This document shows positions 10,571 through 18,777 of a stretch of 64,000 bases of DNA, piece after piece (position 1 is the stretch's first letter; every line of letters begins with the position of its first letter). The notes below the pieces were generated by a model. That model saw nothing but the letters and a program-made list of their open reading frames with translations, ran no database searches and was not told the origin of the DNA. The stretch comes from Brevibacillus laterosporus (GTDB lineage Bacteria > Bacillota > Bacilli > Brevibacillales > Brevibacillaceae). Where the stretch lies: assembly GCA_007833815.1 (NCBI GenBank), contig CP033464.1:903501-967500 (forward strand), read 5' to 3'. The translations under genes and the position numbers were made by a program.

Positions 10571-11551
10571 TCACTTTCTACTCTCAAGTCTAGTACGTAA
10601 TCGTATGCCCAAATCAAGCAATCCCACGAATCCTAATACGGTAGCCAACAATAATACTACCCCGCCTATAGTAAGTATAGTAGCTAGGAGGAGAAAAATA
10701 AATACTCCAGCAAAGACATATGGAAAACGCCATTTGCTCTTATATTTATCAACAACGAATGCTACAAACCCTACTCCCTGAATAAAAAAGAGGAATTGTA
10801 GAGCATAAAATAAGTTAAATAACAAAGAACCACTCGTTGTTTGACCCATTGTATTTCTATTGAAAAGCATGAACAGCAACGTTACCACATAAAAAAACAG
10901 AAGTGATCTCGGTAATTGCCATTCTCGTATAGGTGGCATAGCTGGAATTTTGATGGACAATCTTTTACAGATCAGTCGTGCAATCCAATGAATAATCGTG
11001 GTAGATACAAAGCTACCAAACATAATGAGAAACGGCAACAGGACGGTCACCATCTGAAACATATCCTGTATCATTTTTTTCCATTCTTCTACGGTAAGTT
11101 CTGGAGGTCTTACATCTAAAAGTTGCTGACTATTTAATACTAATTCTTTACCTTGATTAAACTGTTGAACAATATCAATACCCAAAAGCTTTGATGATAC
11201 ATAAACCAAAAACACATAAGATAGCGCTTTAACAATGGAACCTGCAAAAATACCTGGAAATGCCCGATCTGTCTTCCTGTAGGTATAGCCCATCGCCCAG
11301 CCCAACATTACGGAAGATAGTGCAAAAATAATACCTACAATCGAGCTAATGATCAGTCCAAGCACAGCAAATGCTACTGATATCATAACCATTTGTTTAC
11401 CTGTTCGTCTCATTGCTAAAATAATGAACGGAATAGGTAACAAGATAGAGAATACGCCGGATAGAAAAGTTGCCAGGCTTAAAAAGAGAAATACACCTGC
11501 AATTCCTAGTAACAAAGCACTTTCTGCTAGTTGTTTGGTTCGATTAGGCAA
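10571..11551 (-). CDS. yybS: YybS-like polytopic membrane protein (DUF2232)
   Basis: Integral membrane protein of 326 residues with about eight hydrophobic segments spread over its length and short basic loops; no enzymatic motif. DUF2232 members resemble ECF-transporter S components in topology, but a substrate is not known. Starts at TTG 11551 after AGGGGAG (spacing about 11 nt). It lies between rpsR and gdpP, as in Bacillus. A terminator-like hairpin just before it can compete with pairing of its ribosome site (see findings). Confidence 0.9.
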   Translation of the reverse strand: MPNRTKQLAESALLLGIAGVFLFLSLATFLSGVFSILLPIPFIILAMRRTGKQMVMISVAFAVLGLIISSIVGIIFALSSVMLGWAMGYTYRKTDRAFPGIFAGSIVKALSYVFLVYVSSKLLGIDIVQQFNQGKELVLNSQQLLDVRPPELTVEEWKKMIQDMFQMVTVLLPFLIMFGSFVSTTIIHWIARLICKRLSIKIPAMPPIREWQLPRSLLFFYVVTLLFMLFNRNTMGQTTSGSLLFNLFYALQFLFFIQGVGFVAFVVDKYKSKWRFPYVFAGVFIFLLLATILTIGGVVLLLATVLGFVGLLDLGIRLRTRLESRK

Positions 11552-11582
11552 AAAGGAGCGACTCCCCTCTTATAAATATGGA

Positions 11583-11614
11583 AAAAGAGGGGCCACGTCT
11601 CTGTGCCCCCCTTT
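11583..11614 (-). terminator. Terminator or attenuator after rpsR
   Basis: Minus strand: G-rich arm with CAC (11603-11613) pairs with GTGGCCCCTCTTT (11584-11596), followed by T residues (11582-11586). It lies between rpsR and yybS, so it likely lowers rather than abolishes readthrough into yybS-gdpP. Confidence 0.7.
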
Positions 11615-11627
11615 GACTTTATTAATT

Positions 11628-11858
11628 CTATTCAGCCGAATATGGCAGCAACGCTACTTGACGAGAGCGCTTAATAGCGATTGTCAATCTACGTTGGTAT
11701 TTAGCAGAAGTACCAGTTACACGACGAGGTAAAATTTTACCACGCTCGCTGATGAACTTCTTCAGAAGATCAATGTCTTTATAATCGATCTTTTTAATCT
11801 TGTTAACAGTAAAGTAGCAAACTTTACGGCGTTTATTAGGACGTCCTTTACGTGCCAT
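11628..11858 (-). CDS. rpsR: 30S ribosomal protein S18
   Basis: Small-subunit protein that pairs with S6 on 16S rRNA. 76 residues, [16 protein letters not shown], with the conserved KIKKIDYKD and RGKILPRR blocks. It is last in the rpsF-ssb-rpsR operon, with a GGAGGG ribosome site and a hairpin terminator after it. Confidence 0.98.
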   Translation of the reverse strand: MARKGRPNKRRKVCYFTVNKIKKIDYKDIDLLKKFISERGKILPRRVTGTSAKYQRRLTIAIKRSRQVALLPYSAE

Positions 11859-11908
11859 GAGAGTCCCTCCTTTTCAAGTTATGATAGTTTAATACGATCT
11901 AGAACTTA

Positions 11909-12379
11909 CTAGAAAGGCAGATCATCATCTGAGATGTTAATCGGCTTTCCAGAATCGGCGAAGGGGTCATTAAATGAATCGTTATTACCTTTGGAAGCCG
12001 GACGCGTACCACCACCATAGCTTGGACCAGGGTCATAGCCGGTGTTTCCTTCACCCGCTTCACGTGAGCTCAGGAATTGCACGTTATCTGCAACAACTTC
12101 TGTCACGTAAACTCTTTTACCTTCTTTATTATCATAGCTTCTGGTCTGCAAACGACCTTCTACTGCTGCTTTTCTACCTTTGCGAAGATAGTTGGCACAC
12201 AGATCAGCCAATTGACGCCATGCCACAATATTGATAAAGTCCGTTTCCTTTTCGCCACCGGCTCCAGAATAAGGACGATTTATCGCCAAGGTAAAAGTCG
12301 TTACCGCAACACCATTGGGCGTATAACGCAACTCAGGGTCCTTTGTTAAGTTTCCAATTAGAATAACACGATTTAGCAT
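11909..12379 (-). CDS. ssb: Single-stranded DNA-binding protein SSB
   Basis: Coats single-stranded DNA in replication and repair and recruits partners by its tail. 156 residues: OB fold in 1-108 ([20 protein letters not shown]), a Gly/Ser-rich flexible linker, and the acidic tip DDDLPF required for partner binding. It lies between rpsF and rpsR, 25 bp after rpsF, with a GGGGAGG ribosome site. Confidence 0.98.
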   Translation of the reverse strand: MLNRVILIGNLTKDPELRYTPNGVAVTTFTLAINRPYSGAGGEKETDFINIVAWRQLADLCANYLRKGRKAAVEGRLQTRSYDNKEGKRVYVTEVVADNVQFLSSREAGEGNTGYDPGPSYGGGTRPASKGNNDSFNDPFADSGKPINISDDDLPF

Positions 12380-12404
12380 AAGACTCCCCTCCCCGCGACA
12401 ACTA

Positions 12405-12692
12405 TTACTGGTCTTCTCTTACGAAAAGGAAACGAATAACGTCGTCGTTAATTTTCATCAAACGCTCAGTTTCAGTAACAACTTCAGCGTTAGCTTTAAA
12501 GTTCATCAAAACGTAGAAACCATCCTTGAACTTTTGGATTTCATAAGCAAGACGACGCTTACCCATTTCTTGAAGTTTGGTGACTTCTCCACCATTGTTA
12601 GTCACGACTTCGCTATAACGAGCTACGTTCGCTTTCACTTTCTCTTCTTCAAGGTCTGGACGCAATACATACATTACTTCATATTGACGCAT
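12405..12692 (-). CDS. rpsF: 30S ribosomal protein S6
   Basis: Small-subunit protein that forms a heterodimer with S18. 95 residues, [19 protein letters not shown], with the RRLAYEI motif. First gene of the rpsF-ssb-rpsR operon; GGAGGTG precedes the ATG by 8 nt. The 140-bp leader up to ychF carries the promoter region and could hold the known S6:S18 autoregulatory structure, but I could not confirm one by eye. Confidence 0.98.
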   Translation of the reverse strand: MRQYEVMYVLRPDLEEEKVKANVARYSEVVTNNGGEVTKLQEMGKRRLAYEIQKFKDGFYVLMNFKANAEVVTETERLMKINDDVIRFLFVREDQ

Positions 12693-12832
12693 ACCTTTTT
12701 CACCTCCTTTTGGACTAGCGGCCCTTTTAAAAAAAGGACAAGGAGCGAGTGCTAATGAAACCTGCTAGAGGCACCCATTTTCCATACTCGCATTTTTGCA
12801 TTATAACAAACCATTAGAGACAAATCAAGAGA

Positions 12833-13933
12833 TTACACGTTAAAACGGAAGTGAATAACGTCGCCATCTTTTACCACGTATTCTTTACCTTCCAAACGGT
12901 ACTGTCCTTTTTCACGAGAAGCATTCACGCTTCCTGCTTCGACTAGATCATTATAAGCTACTACTTCAGCACGAATAAATCCACGCTCAAAATCTGTATG
13001 AATAACGCCAGCAGCTTGAGGAGCCTTGGTTTCTTGACGAATCGTCCATGCACGTACCTCTTGAACCCCAGCTGTAAAATACGTAATCAGACCAAGCAAG
13101 GAATACGCAGCACGAATCAAACGGTCAAGACCTGATTCTTGCAAACCTAGTTCTTCTAGGAACATTTCCTTATCTTCGCCTTCCAATTCAGCAATCTCAG
13201 ATTCTACTTTCGCACTGATAATAACTACTTCAGCGCCTTCCGTTTCCGCATGCTTGCGAACTGCTTGTACATGTGGATTTTCATCAGCAGTATGAATACC
13301 ATTTTCAGCTACATTACAAACATAAAGCATCGGTTTAATTGTCAAAAGGTGCAGGTCACGAATAATTTTTAGCTCATCTTCCGTTAGCTCAACACCACGT
13401 GCTGCTTGACCTTCTTCAAAAGCGGCTTTTAATTTTTCCAATACATCAAGCTCTACTTTTGCCTCTTTATCACCTGATTTTGCTTTACGTCCCATACGAT
13501 CAATGCGACGAGTAACGGAATCTAAATCAGCAAATACCAATTCCAAGTTAATGGTTTCGATATCGCTCACTGGATCTACTTTACCTGCTACGTGTACGAT
13601 GTTCTCATCTTCAAAACAACGTACCACCTGTGCAATCGCATCTACTTCACGAATGTGGGCTAAAAATTGGTTTCCCAATCCTTCCCCTTTGCTCGCTCCT
13701 TTAACCAAACCAGCAATGTCTACGAACTCAAAAGCAGTAGGTACGACTTTATTTGGAACAACGATCTCTGTTAATTTGTTTAGACGTGGATCGGGTACTT
13801 CAACGATACCAACGTTAGGATCAATCGTACAGAAAGGATAGTTAGCGGATTCTGCTCCCGCTTGTGTAATCGCATTAAACAAGGTAGATTTACCAACATT
13901 CGGAAGACCTACAATCCCACAAGACATTCCCAT
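12833..13933 (-). CDS. ychF: Ribosome-binding ATPase YchF
   Basis: Obg-family P-loop ATPase linked to ribosomes and stress response. 366 residues: G1 loop GLPNVGKSTLFNAI at about 8-21, switch and G3 DIAGLVKGASKGEG, a coiled-coil insertion (about 130-200) and a C-terminal TGS domain ending HFRFNV. GGAGTG stands 7 nt before the ATG. In Bacillus the next genes beyond it are the DUF951 and mscS genes; here those are about 11 kb away, across the accessory block. Confidence 0.96.
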   Translation of the reverse strand: MGMSCGIVGLPNVGKSTLFNAITQAGAESANYPFCTIDPNVGIVEVPDPRLNKLTEIVVPNKVVPTAFEFVDIAGLVKGASKGEGLGNQFLAHIREVDAIAQVVRCFEDENIVHVAGKVDPVSDIETINLELVFADLDSVTRRIDRMGRKAKSGDKEAKVELDVLEKLKAAFEEGQAARGVELTEDELKIIRDLHLLTIKPMLYVCNVAENGIHTADENPHVQAVRKHAETEGAEVVIISAKVESEIAELEGEDKEMFLEELGLQESGLDRLIRAAYSLLGLITYFTAGVQEVRAWTIRQETKAPQAAGVIHTDFERGFIRAEVVAYNDLVEAGSVNASREKGQYRLEGKEYVVKDGDVIHFRFNV

Positions 13934-14051
13934 ATATATACACTCCTTAATTTCCGAAATAGAACATGCTCTCTAGTATAAAGAGTTAATGATTATAATA
14001 CAATCACGTAGTTTCCAACTTTTAATAGAAAGAGTTCCCACAATAAGGACC
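13934..14051. other. Start of the accessory block, no gene seen
   Basis: Short AT-rich sequence upstream of ychF that should carry its promoter. I see no gene here. Together with the resolvase remnant and the spacer to 14260 it forms a 370-bp stretch without an intact gene. Confidence 0.4.
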
Positions 14052-14165
14052 TCAAATTGCTTCTTCGTATTCCTTTAATATCTTATAAAAAGTCGTCTTT
14101 TTTAAATCGAGTTCCTTCAAAAATTGTACATCAAGTAATGGTACCGCTCTTCGATCATCTGACCA
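14052..14165 (-). pseudogene. Remnant of a recombinase/resolvase C-terminus
   Basis: Minus-strand frame of 37 codons reading ...LLDVQFLKELDLKKTTFYKI then LKEYEEAI and a stop. The helix-turn-helix pattern 'flKeLgLkkttFYk..KEYE' is the DNA-binding tail of small serine recombinases. It has no start and is cut upstream by an in-frame TAA, so it is a decayed fragment. Confidence 0.6.
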
Positions 14166-14257
14166 ATTTTACATTTGATCGCCACTAACTTCACCTCATA
14201 ACAACACTTCTTTTCTATGAATGTCGAATCCTTTGACGAGGAAATGGAGGTTTTGAC

Positions 14258-14284
14258 GAAAAAAGCTCCCCTTACAGGGAGCCT
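14258..14284 (-). terminator. Terminator of the truncated sensor gene
   Basis: GCTCCC (14265-14270) pairs with GGGAGC (14277-14282) around CTTACA. On the minus strand it is followed by TTTTTT. It lies 20 bp after the stop codon. Confidence 0.85.
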
Positions 14285-14301
14285 TACAAACTTAGCAGTT
14301 A

Positions 14302-14730
14302 TTAATTTCCTTCTTCTGGCCCTAAAGAACCTGTGCCTATACCATGATTGTCCTGACGTAGCCGATCCGCCATATCTTTGAACGACTGAATAAGTGTATC
14401 GTCAATAAAACGATTTAAGGATGTATGAAGGATGAGACGCTTTTGTTTATCATAAATTTGCACCATGGGCTTAAATCCTTCTATGGAGCGTTGGTGATTA
14501 TCTAATATACGTGGTAAGAAAGGGAATATCACAACCATCCCATCCGTTGTAATAATTTGCTCAGAAATTGTCATTGCCATGTATTTCATGACGTCGAGCC
14601 GTTTTTGCGTTTCATTGTAGCGTATCCACATGATAGAGAAAAGACCAATAACGACAAGACCAACACATATAGTGAGTACATAACGAGTTGTCCAATAGGT
14701 TAATAGCGTCTTCCGCTCTTTATTTTTCAT
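14302..14730 (-). CDS. Membrane sensor domain, shortened histidine-kinase partner
   Basis: 142 residues from the ATG at 14730, which overlaps the response-regulator stop by 11 nt. One membrane segment (about 13-33, YVLTICVGLVVIGLFSIMWI) is followed by an extracytoplasmic PAS/Cache-like segment containing PMVQIYDKQKRLILHTS, a form common in kinase sensor loops. It then stops, with no TM2, HAMP, HisKA or ATPase domain, and a terminator follows at once. Position and start suggest the N-terminus of a sensor kinase whose catalytic part is gone. It may be a decayed gene or a stable sensor-only protein; the sequence does not decide. Confidence 0.65.
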   Translation of the reverse strand: MKNKERKTLLTYWTTRYVLTICVGLVVIGLFSIMWIRYNETQKRLDVMKYMAMTISEQIITTDGMVVIFPFLPRILDNHQRSIEGFKPMVQIYDKQKRLILHTSLNRFIDDTLIQSFKDMADRLRQDNHGIGTGSLGPEEGN

Positions 14731-15406
14731 TGACACAGAACTGATACCCCAATCCCCGTAGTGTACGAATCTCTCCTTCATCGGTTGGCCAGTTTTGTAA
14801 GGTTCTCCTGATCCGTTTCACCGCTAGATCAACAGCACGATCACTGCCCTCATAATCCATACCCCAAACGTGTTCGATTAACTGCTCCCTTGTAAAGGTC
14901 TGATTGGGATGCTGTGCGAGAAATAAAAAAAGGGACAGAATACGTGGTGTGAAAGTAAGTTCAATGCCGTGTAACATAACAGAATGAGCCTGGTAATCTA
15001 CTTTTAAACTACCAAAAATCCGTGCCTGATAGTCACCCATGACCAGCAAAGTGCGTCGCATGACAGCATTGACACGTGCCACAACTTCCTCACCAATGAA
15101 AGGCTTGGTAATGTAATCATCAGCACCCTGATTTAACCCAGTTATCTTCTGGTCCAGTTGTCCTAACGCTGTTAACATGATGACGGGACAACTACTTTTG
15201 CTACGTATATACTCTAGTACCTTCCAACCGCTCTGCCCTGGTAGCATGACGTCCAATAAGACCAGAGAAGGTGTCACACGATCGAATATAGTAATGGCTT
15301 CTTCACCGTCAAAGGCAAGCTCCACCTGATATCCCGCTTTTTCCAAATAGACTTGTAAAACCCGAGAAATCGACCCTTCGTCTTCTACGATTACTATTGT
15401 TTGCAT
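14720..15406 (-). CDS. OmpR-family response regulator
   Basis: 228-residue transcription regulator with a receiver domain (phospho-acceptor Asp52 in LLDVMLPG, Lys101 in YITKPF) and a winged helix (about 128-225) ending TLRGLGYQFCVNEK. Intact and full length. It is followed, with overlap, by a sensor gene lacking a kinase domain, so its phosphodonor is not local. Its targets are unknown. The upstream DNA is interrupted by an IS3-family remnant about 130 bp away, so the gene may have lost its native promoter context. Confidence 0.9.
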   Translation of the reverse strand: MQTIVIVEDEGSISRVLQVYLEKAGYQVELAFDGEEAITIFDRVTPSLVLLDVMLPGQSGWKVLEYIRSKSSCPVIMLTALGQLDQKITGLNQGADDYITKPFIGEEVVARVNAVMRRTLLVMGDYQARIFGSLKVDYQAHSVMLHGIELTFTPRILSLFLFLAQHPNQTFTREQLIEHVWGMDYEGSDRAVDLAVKRIRRTLQNWPTDEGEIRTLRGLGYQFCVNEK

Positions 15407-15407
15407 A

Positions 15408-15527
15408 TCATATGCTCCCTTCCAACTGTATAACGTTTGAAGGATTAGTGTAAATGCCTTTCTCTTCCATCCGCATTTCGAATTGTTCCTGAGTTAATGT
15501 ACCATTTTTCAATTGTTCCCCCAGCAC
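15408..15527 (-). pseudogene. Short ORF, likely tail of a gene cut by the IS3 remnant
   Basis: 39-codon frame from GTG, reading VLGEQLKNGTLTQEQFEMRM and ending EGSI. It has no ribosome site, and its stop lies just 1 nt before the response-regulator ATG (15406). The composition looks coding. The sequence to its right belongs to an IS3-type fragment, so it may be the C-terminus of the former upstream gene of the operon. Confidence 0.4.
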
Positions 15528-15532
15528 CCCTT

Positions 15533-15831
15533 AAAGTAGACATTGGAAAAACCCTCGAGGTTATCCGATGAACTTTAGGGGGTGTATTTTTATGGCAATC
15601 AAAGGACAGAAGTTTAGAAGTTATCCAGAATCACTTAAATTGGAAGCAGTACGATTGCATCTAAATGAAAAGTGGACTCACAAACAGATAGCTGAACACT
15701 TGGGAATTAACGATAAAGATCGTGTTAAAGTTTGGATGAGAAAAGCGGGGGGAATTTAGCTTGCTTGAATCAACGTGGACGACGTGAGGTGTATCTTGAT
15801 CAGGATTTACTACTGGCTTTGTTTGAAAAAC
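15533..15831 (+). mobile_element. IS3-family element remnant
   Basis: Contains an orfA (15592-15759) followed by decayed coding sequence. After the orfA stop another frame continues LNQRGRREVYLDQDLLLALF, recalling the end of IS3 orfA before the leucine zipper, then stops. No orfB is present, and I see no right-end inverted repeat, so both limits are approximate. Confidence 0.6.
15592..15759 (+). pseudogene. IS3-family transposase OrfA, truncated
   Basis: 55 codons from ATG 15592 (AGGGGGTG at 15577-15584): MAIKGQKFRSYPESLKLEAV, then a helix-turn-helix HKQIAEHLGIN and VKVWMRKAGGI. This is the DNA-binding N-terminal half of IS3/IS150-group OrfA. The natural gene continues for about 40 more codons and then into orfB; here a stop and a frame change end it. 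Non-functional as a transposase. Confidence 0.75.
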
Positions 15832-16245
15832 TTATAATTCCAGATTGTTAAATGGGAATTAGTCTTAACTAAACATCTAAAAGATGAGTGCTAAAAATCA
15901 CTTCTGAAGAAAAGGAGTTAAAGAAACATTTTATTATTATATTGTACACAACTAAGTTTTAATACAAAAGAGCCGGTTTACTCTTAACGGGGTAAACCTC
16001 GGCTCTTTTTTGTCGAAATCTGCTTAACGTGGTTTTTTCCAAAATGCTGGCGGTATTCAGGATTTTCCCCATAACGATATAAATAAAAGTGAATAAATAT
16101 TTCCTAGTTTTCTCCTTAATTGATTGAAACGACCATTTCTTTACTATCTGATACCTCATTGTTTAGCTAACTCATCCAAATCCCAATTTTTTCTATACAG
16201 ATAAACTCCAGATTGTTCTGATATAATTCTTTTAGGTGATGAAAA
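15832..16245. other. Intergenic DNA between the IS3 remnant and the two-component system
   Basis: AT-rich stretch with no convincing gene. It holds the hairpin at 15964-16012, and a TATAAT at 16222-16227 that probably belongs to the promoter of the following regulator; no good -35 is visible. The ORF read on the minus strand at 15959-16159 has no ribosome site and overlaps the hairpin. Confidence 0.5.
15964..16012. terminator. Orphan bidirectional terminator
   Basis: AAAAGAGCCG and GTTTAC pair with GTAAAC and CGGCTCTTTT in a long hairpin with T6 on the plus side and T4 on the minus side. No intact gene ends next to it, so it is probably left over from a lost gene. Confidence 0.75.
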
Positions 16246-16908
16246 ATGTCTTATCGAATCCTGGTCATTGAAGATGACATAGATATTCAGGAAGTAATAA
16301 AAGAATTTTTATTAGCACATGGTTTTTTGGTTGAAACTGCTTCAGATGGGTTAGAAGGAGTGGCACTCTTTAACAAACAAGAGTTTGATCTCGTTGTATT
16401 AGATATTATGATGCCAAATTTAGATGGCTATCAAACTTCTAAAATAATAAGAAGTACATCGAACGTACCTATTATTATGTTAACTGCTTTAGAAGAAGAA
16501 CTAGACCAAGTTAAAGGCTTTGAATCAGGAATTGATGATTATATTACGAAGCCATTTTCATTTGATATTTTAATTAAAAGAGTAGAAGCGATACTAAGAA
16601 GAAGCAGAAACAAAGAGCATAATCATATTTATACATTTCAAGAGTTAAAAATTGATTGTGATACGTATAGAGCCTTTGTAAATGAAGAGGAAGTAATCCT
16701 AACTACTAAAGAATTTGAAATTATTCAAACATTATTAGAAGCTAAAGGCAAAGTCATTTCGAGAGAAGCCATGTTGGATAAACTTTGGGGATATGACTAC
16801 TACGGAGATTCTAGAATATTAGATACTCATATGAAAAACATAAGAAAAAAGCTTAATCTACCCTATCTTAAAACAGTAAAGGGGATTGGTTATAAAATTG
16901 GCACATAA
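16246..16908 (+). CDS. OmpR-family response regulator (VanR-like)
   Basis: 220 residues: receiver domain with Asp53 (VLDIMMPN) and Lys102 (YITKPF), winged helix at about 125-218 ending KTVKGIGYKIGT. AGGTGAT precedes the ATG and TATAAT lies about 20 nt before it. It overlaps the kinase gene by 23 nt. Very AT-rich codon use compared with walR or the core genes suggests recent acquisition. A VanZ-like gene lies downstream, which recalls glycopeptide-response loci, but no vanHAX-type genes are present. Target genes are not known. Confidence 0.9.
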   Translation: MSYRILVIEDDIDIQEVIKEFLLAHGFLVETASDGLEGVALFNKQEFDLVVLDIMMPNLDGYQTSKIIRSTSNVPIIMLTALEEELDQVKGFESGIDDYITKPFSFDILIKRVEAILRRSRNKEHNHIYTFQELKIDCDTYRAFVNEEEVILTTKEFEIIQTLLEAKGKVISREAMLDKLWGYDYYGDSRILDTHMKNIRKKLNLPYLKTVKGIGYKIGT

Positions 16909-18433
16909 ACTTCTTCAGATCATAAACAGAAAAAGTATATCTTTTAAAATTTTTCTTGTAACCCTGATTCTTCTATTAGTTTCCGCCAGTACTATTTATC
17001 TAACCCTCTACTTCTATCTCCCTATTTTTTATGAAAAATACAAAACAAACAGCTTAGAAGTAGAGAGTAATAGATTAGTAGAGAAAGCAAAAAATCTTTA
17101 TTTGGATGATGCTACAATACTTTTCGATAAATTTGAACAAAATTTCAATGCTTATCCATCACTAACTGACAATACAGGCAAAATCGTTTTTCCTTTAATC
17201 AATTATCGCATTTTATCAAAAGCTCAAAGGTTAGATGAAAATTTAGATTTAGATAATGAACCTGAAATTTTAACTATAGAAGAATCAACTGCTCAAGTTG
17301 GAGTTGCTTTAACTGCTCAAGTTGGAGTTGCTTCAACTTCTCAAGCTGGAATTATTACTATGAATAACTTGCCAAAGACCTATAAGATTTCTGTACCAAT
17401 TGTGTTTAAAGATGAAACATTAACTCTAAACATACATGCAACGTTGCAGCCAATTGACGAGGCTTCTCAAGTATTATTATTGCTTATTCCTTATATTGGA
17501 GTAGTGATTTTTATTATTTCGATTAGTGGAGCCTATATTTATTCTAAGATTTTTTCTAAACCATTAATTACTATTAATCATGTAGCTAAGAAAATGGCTA
17601 ATTTGGACTTTACAGCTAAAATAAATCTTGATTCAACAGATGAGATAGGTCAGCTGTCCAGAAGTTTAAATGAAATGTCAGCAAACTTACAAAGAACGAT
17701 GCAAGAGCTACAAACAGCCAATGAAGCATTGAAAAGTGACATGGAGAAAAAACAGGAAGCAGAAGCAAAACGCAGAGAGTTATTTGCAACAATTTCACAT
17801 GAGTTGAAATCACCTATTACAGCTGTAAAAGGGCAATTAGAAGGGATGCTTCATAATATAGGTGTATACAAAGAACGGGAAAAGTACTTAAAACGGTCTT
17901 ATCAAATCATGGAAACGATGGAATCACTCGTTCGTCAAATTCTTCAAATATCAAAACTTGAACAACTTGGTTTTACTTCCAAATATGAAAGGGTCAATAT
18001 ATCTACTTTGGTTTGTACTACGATAAATAATCTTGGTTTTTTCGCTACTGAAAAAAATATTCAAGTGATTAACGAAGTACAGGAAGAACTTTTTATCAAC
18101 ACAGATAAACAACTATTAGAAAAAGTAATAGGGAATGTTATTCACAATGCCATTGTATATTCCAATCATTTCGAACAGGTTCACATTCACTTAAAAGATA
18201 ATGGTAATGGAACGTTGAAATTTGAAGTTTTAAATACTGGAGCATATATACAGGAAGAACATATCAAACAAATATTTGAACCATTCTATCGAGTGGAAAA
18301 ATCTAGAAATAGGAATACGGGAGGCAGTGGTTTAGGATTATATATTGTTAAAACAGTGTGTGAAGCCTTATCTATTGATTATTCGATGAGAAATACAAAA
18401 GAGGGTGTTCTATTTAGTGCTCAAATTAATTAG
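16886..18433 (+). CDS. Sensor histidine kinase with repeat-bearing sensor loop
   Basis: 515 residues if started at TTG 16886, giving MVIKLAHKLL; TTG 16898 is an alternative, and neither has an ideally spaced ribosome site. TM1 at about 21-45, extracytoplasmic loop 46-196, TM2 197-220, HAMP 220-272 and a coiled segment follow. HisKA has phospho-acceptor His305 in ISHELKSP; the N-box is at 411-426 and the ATP lid is GGSGLGLYIVK. All catalytic motifs are intact. The loop carries three tandem 8-residue repeats (135-158). It is coupled to the regulator before it; the ligand is unknown. Confidence 0.9.
   Translation: MVIKLAHKLLQIINRKSISFKIFLVTLILLLVSASTIYLTLYFYLPIFYEKYKTNSLEVESNRLVEKAKNLYLDDATILFDKFEQNFNAYPSLTDNTGKIVFPLINYRILSKAQRLDENLDLDNEPEILTIEESTAQVGVALTAQVGVASTSQAGIITMNNLPKTYKISVPIVFKDETLTLNIHATLQPIDEASQVLLLLIPYIGVVIFIISISGAYIYSKIFSKPLITINHVAKKMANLDFTAKINLDSTDEIGQLSRSLNEMSANLQRTMQELQTANEALKSDMEKKQEAEAKRRELFATISHELKSPITAVKGQLEGMLHNIGVYKEREKYLKRSYQIMETMESLVRQILQISKLEQLGFTSKYERVNISTLVCTTINNLGFFATEKNIQVINEVQEELFINTDKQLLEKVIGNVIHNAIVYSNHFEQVHIHLKDNGNGTLKFEVLNTGAYIQEEHIKQIFEPFYRVEKSRNRNTGGSGLGLYIVKTVCEALSIDYSMRNTKEGVLFSAQIN
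17288..17359 (+). repeat. Three tandem 24-nt in-frame repeats
   Basis: Encodes TAQVGVAL, TAQVGVAS, TSQAGIIT. The first two copies are nearly identical in DNA and the third is diverged. A length-variable site in the sensor loop is likely. Confidence 0.85.
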
Positions 18434-18777
18434 TATTGCTGTCTTATTGAGTCTTGATAACCGCCCTCATAGACACCCAGATTCGACAATCCTAGGGCAT
18501 GTTGCGATCCTCAAGAGGGATTGGAAATATGTCCCATTTTTATGTTTTTTGCTTGTATGTTTGATGTAAGCGTACTACGAACAAGTAGTATTGAAACCAA
18601 AAAACTACAAAACGCCTTTTTTCACCTTATTCCTTACAGTATTTTGATGCAAAATTAAAGCTTCTAAGAGAAATGATATACTGCTTAATATAACTATTTC
18701 CTCTAATTGGAATTTTCGCTTATTTTTTGGTATACTTTGCCTGATATGTAAGAATTGTTTTTTTATTAACTACGTTA
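18434..18777. other. Intergenic stretch
   Basis: About 340 bp of AT-rich DNA between the kinase and the VanZ-like gene. I find only short inverted repeats (for example TACTAC...GTAGTA near 18570-18590), with no clear terminator, promoter pair or gene. It may contain eroded sequence from earlier insertions. Confidence 0.4.

Noticed and set aside
15959-16159. 66-codon minus-strand frame
   Set aside because: It runs through an intrinsic terminator hairpin and has no ribosome site.
18434-18777. Possible gene or RNA between the kinase and the VanZ-like gene
   Set aside because: No frame with a ribosome site, no strong hairpin with a T run, no recognisable RNA pattern.
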